From Chloroflexota bacterium (GTDB taxonomy: Bacteria; Chloroflexota; Dehalococcoidia; Bin125), in the NCBI GenBank assembly GCA_028875225.1, contig JAPPFB010000017.1, forward strand, positions 145,920 through 209,919: 64,000 nucleotides of DNA, read 5' to 3'. Below are positions 62,136 to 64,000 of the stretch, piece after piece (the stretch's first letter is position 1; each line of letters opens with the position of its first letter). A program made the translations under genes and the position numbers. The notes under the pieces are model-generated. The model did no database searches. It was given only the letters and a program-made list of their open reading frames with translations, and had not been told where the DNA came from.

Positions 62136-62756
62136 TTGCACGAATCGTCCGATTCCCCCGAACCAGGAAATCGGCCAATCACCGAACGCCGACTCGCCCG
62201 GATGCGAGAAGTCCTCGCACGCCGCCACGATGACCTCGTCGTCGTGCTCGAGAACATCCACGACGCCCACAACGCGTCCGCCATCCTGCGTAGCTGCGAC
62301 GCCTTTGGCATTGGACGGGTCGCGCTCGTCTACACCAACCAGGTCTTCCCCGAGATCTCGGGCGGAGTCGCGGCCAAAGTCCAGAAGTGGCTGCAGATCG
62401 ATCGCTTCGCGTCGGCCGAAGCGTGCGTGTCGGCGCTCCACGACGAAGGAATCAGGGTCTTTGCCACGGAACTGACGGATGACTCGCAGGACTATTTCGA
62501 CGTCAACTTCAGCGGACCGTCGGCGATCGTGCTGGGCAACGAGCACGCTGGCTGTTCCGCCGAGATGGTTGCCCTGGCCGACGCCGGGATCATCGTTCCG
62601 ATGGTCGGGTTCGTACAGTCGCTCAACGTCTCCGTTGCCGCCGCCGTCGTGATGGCCGAGATCGCGCGCCAGCGTCGGGAACTCAACCCCGCATGGACGC
62701 CGCGCAAGACCACCCTGCAGCAGTCGTGGATCGAGCGTGAGTCGTCTCGGCGCTGA
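62136..62756 (+). CDS. TrmH/SpoU-family RNA 2'-O-methyltransferase
   Basis: A protein of about 206 residues. SPOUT-fold motifs: motif 1 ENIHDAHNASAILRSCDAFG, motif 2 AIVLGNEHAG and motif 3 IIVPMVGFVQSLNVSVAAAV. The N-terminus (RRLARMREVLARRHDDLVV) matches TrmH, which methylates G18 of tRNA, so that is the best guess. No ATG precedes the homologous region. TTG 62136 is chosen because AAAGGGG lies upstream; TTG 62091 is an alternative adding 15 residues. Confidence 0.82.
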   Translation: MHESSDSPEPGNRPITERRLARMREVLARRHDDLVVVLENIHDAHNASAILRSCDAFGIGRVALVYTNQVFPEISGGVAAKVQKWLQIDRFASAEACVSALHDEGIRVFATELTDDSQDYFDVNFSGPSAIVLGNEHAGCSAEMVALADAGIIVPMVGFVQSLNVSVAAAVVMAEIARQRRELNPAWTPRKTTLQQSWIERESSRR

Positions 62757-62818
62757 TCTTCCCGGGTGTCGTGTAGCATCGCTGTGGACAACCACGATTT
62801 CACGCGAAGGAGCACAGC

Positions 62819-63235
62819 ATGGCTGACTACGCCGGCAGACTGCCCGTGGCGACGCCTGAGTCACAGCCCTACTGGGACGGCCTCAAAGAGCATAAATTGA
62901 TGCTGCCGACCTGCGACGACTGCGGTCCCCATTTCTACCCGCGACCGTTCTGCCCAATGCCCGAGTGCTTCAACTGGGACATCAAATGGACCCAGGCATC
63001 CGGCAAGGGCAAGGTCCACACCTTCGTCATTTCCCACCAACCGATCCCGCCCTACAACACCGAAGACAACGCCCCGCCCTACGTGATCGCCGTGATCGAA
63101 CTCGAAGAGGGGCCCCGGATGATGTCCAATCTGATCATCGACGATCCCTACTCGACCACCGTCGACATGGACGTCGAGATCGTCTTCGACGACGTGACCG
63201 ACGAGGTCACCCTGCCCAAGTTCAAACCGGCCTAG
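62819..63235 (+). CDS. DUF35 zinc-ribbon / OB-fold acyl-CoA-associated protein
   Basis: A protein of 138 residues from ATG 62819 (AAGGAG upstream). An N-terminal helix (YWDGLKEHKLML) precedes a rubredoxin-like zinc ribbon (PTCDDCG ... CPMPECFN) and an OB fold (GKGKVHTFVISHQP ... PPYVIAVIELEEGPRMMSNL). DUF35 proteins form complexes with thiolase-fold enzymes and are thought to bind acyl-CoA. The thiolase-like gene 94 bases downstream is the expected partner. Confidence 0.9.
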   Translation: MADYAGRLPVATPESQPYWDGLKEHKLMLPTCDDCGPHFYPRPFCPMPECFNWDIKWTQASGKGKVHTFVISHQPIPPYNTEDNAPPYVIAVIELEEGPRMMSNLIIDDPYSTTVDMDVEIVFDDVTDEVTLPKFKPA

Positions 63236-63237
63236 TC

Positions 63238-63270
63238 CCCTCGCCCTCTGGGAGAGGGCGAGGGTGAGGG
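63238..63270. repeat. Short palindrome shared with 61729-61754
   Basis: CCTCGCCCTCTGGGAGAGGG and the following GAGGGTGAGGG form a small inverted repeat just after the DUF35 stop. The same CTCTGGGAGAGGGC / GGGTGAGG sequence flanks the palindromic element near 61.7 kb. A common GC-rich intergenic repeat type. Confidence 0.5.
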
Positions 63271-63328
63271 CCCCCTCACATCCCCTCCTCTCTGCCAACC
63301 AGCAGACTGTCTGAAACGGAGATCACTC

Positions 63329-64000
63329 ATGGATCAGATTCGACACAAGGTCGCGATCGTCGGCGCCGCTGAGACCGACGACCTGGGCCAGATGCCCCAC
63401 ATGTCTCGCCTGGCGCTGCACGCCCAGGCCGCCAAGAACGCGCTCGACGACGCCGGCATGTCGCTGGCCGACGTCGATGGCCTGCTCTGCGCCGGCGCGA
63501 TTCCCAACGAGGTCGCCGAGTACCTCGGCATCCAGCCGCGCTACATCGACGGCACCTCTGTCGGCGGCTGCTCGTTCATGATTCACGTACGCCACGCCGT
63601 GGCCGCGATCATGGCCGGCTACTGCGACGTTGCCCTGATCACGCATGGCGAGAGTGGACGCTCCGGCGTCGACGCGCCACGCGGCGGCTCGGCCTCCTCG
63701 CCGGGCGGCCAGTACGAGGCGCCGTTCGCCATCGGCGGTGCGCCGACGACCTTCTCGATTCCCGTGCTGCGCCACTTCCACGAGTACGGCACGACCAAGG
63801 AACATCTGGCCCACATCGCCGCGGCGACTCGCGCCTGGGCCAACCTCAACCCGATGGCCATGATGGGCAGCCACCGCCGAGCGCCGGAGCGCGGCGGCGG
63901 GCCGATCACACCGCAGGACGTGCTCAATTCGCGGATGATCTGCTACCCCTTCAACCTGCTCGACTGCTGCGTCGTCGCCGACGGCGGCGGGGCGCTGGTG
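63329..64000 (+). CDS. Thiolase-superfamily protein (SCPx/lipid-transfer type), cut by window edge
   Basis: At least 224 residues from ATG 63329 (GGAG upstream), open to the window end. Thiolase N-terminal fold: KVAIVGAAETDDLG, a helix LALHAQAAKNALDDAGMSLA, DGLLCAG, then GTSVGGCSFMIHVRHAVAAI, in which Cys occupies the nucleophile position, and YCDVALITHGESGRS. This subfamily pairs with DUF35 proteins and acts on acyl-CoA, including steroid side-chain thiolases or aldolases. The C-terminal half is outside the window. Confidence 0.87.
   Translation, partial: MDQIRHKVAIVGAAETDDLGQMPHMSRLALHAQAAKNALDDAGMSLADVDGLLCAGAIPNEVAEYLGIQPRYIDGTSVGGCSFMIHVRHAVAAIMAGYCDVALITHGESGRSGVDAPRGGSASSPGGQYEAPFAIGGAPTTFSIPVLRHFHEYGTTKEHLAHIAAATRAWANLNPMAMMGSHRRAPERGGGPITPQDVLNSRMICYPFNLLDCCVVADGGGALV

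Overview
The window is a high-GC bacterial chromosome segment. Its genes include CaiB-type CoA transferases, acyl-CoA dehydrogenase homologues, luciferase-like flavin oxidoreductases, EthD proteins, a DUF35/thiolase pair, a siroheme reductase and very large secreted beta-sandwich proteins. This mix fits an uncultured, probably marine or sponge-associated Chloroflexota lineage (SAR202/Dehalococcoidia-like). That placement is inference from gene content only; there is no rRNA gene in the window.

Layout. 1-12 kb is a catabolic block: a tandem-domain CaiB transferase cut by the window edge, an O-methyltransferase, HU, two acyl-CoA dehydrogenase homologues, a second CaiB protein, a fumarase-superfamily lyase, a double EthD protein, a luciferase-like oxidoreductase and an alpha/beta hydrolase. 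12.4-18.8 kb holds housekeeping genes (PcrA helicase, MazG, a DUF1461 membrane protein, an FmdB-type zinc ribbon) and a secreted protein with three Cache-like repeats. 18.9-22 kb looks acquired: tRNA-Arg, a truncated reading frame, an IS21 remnant, then a two-gene unit coding for a sterol C-24 methyltransferase homologue and a DAF-36/Neverland-type Rieske oxygenase.

22-50 kb is dominated by exported proteins: a Calx-beta protein, a sugar-binding-type periplasmic protein, three fibronectin-III proteins, an 11-repeat protein, a 665-residue surface protein, an OB-fold lipoprotein and a roughly 3,190-codon cadherin/propeller protein whose frame is broken by two in-frame TAG codons. A NarL-type two-component system sits in the middle (33.3-35.4 kb) and an IS5-family remnant lies at 39.2-39.7 kb. 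A short unnamed module (conserved Arg, Gln, Trp and an RFLP-like motif) recurs in three of the secreted proteins in the window.

50-64 kb returns to metabolism: an HTH/SEC-C protein, a TacA-TacT toxin-antitoxin pair with a palindromic operator, an amidase, tandem DinB paralogues, another luciferase-like oxidoreductase, a methyltransferase, a glycerophosphodiesterase, a STAS protein, four tRNAs (Trp, Leu, Gly, Cys), the NAD salvage pair pncA-pncB, a nitrite/sulfite reductase, a TrmH-type RNA methyltransferase and a DUF35-thiolase pair cut by the right edge. Small palindromic repeats are scattered through the intergenic regions. No CRISPR array or rRNA was seen.
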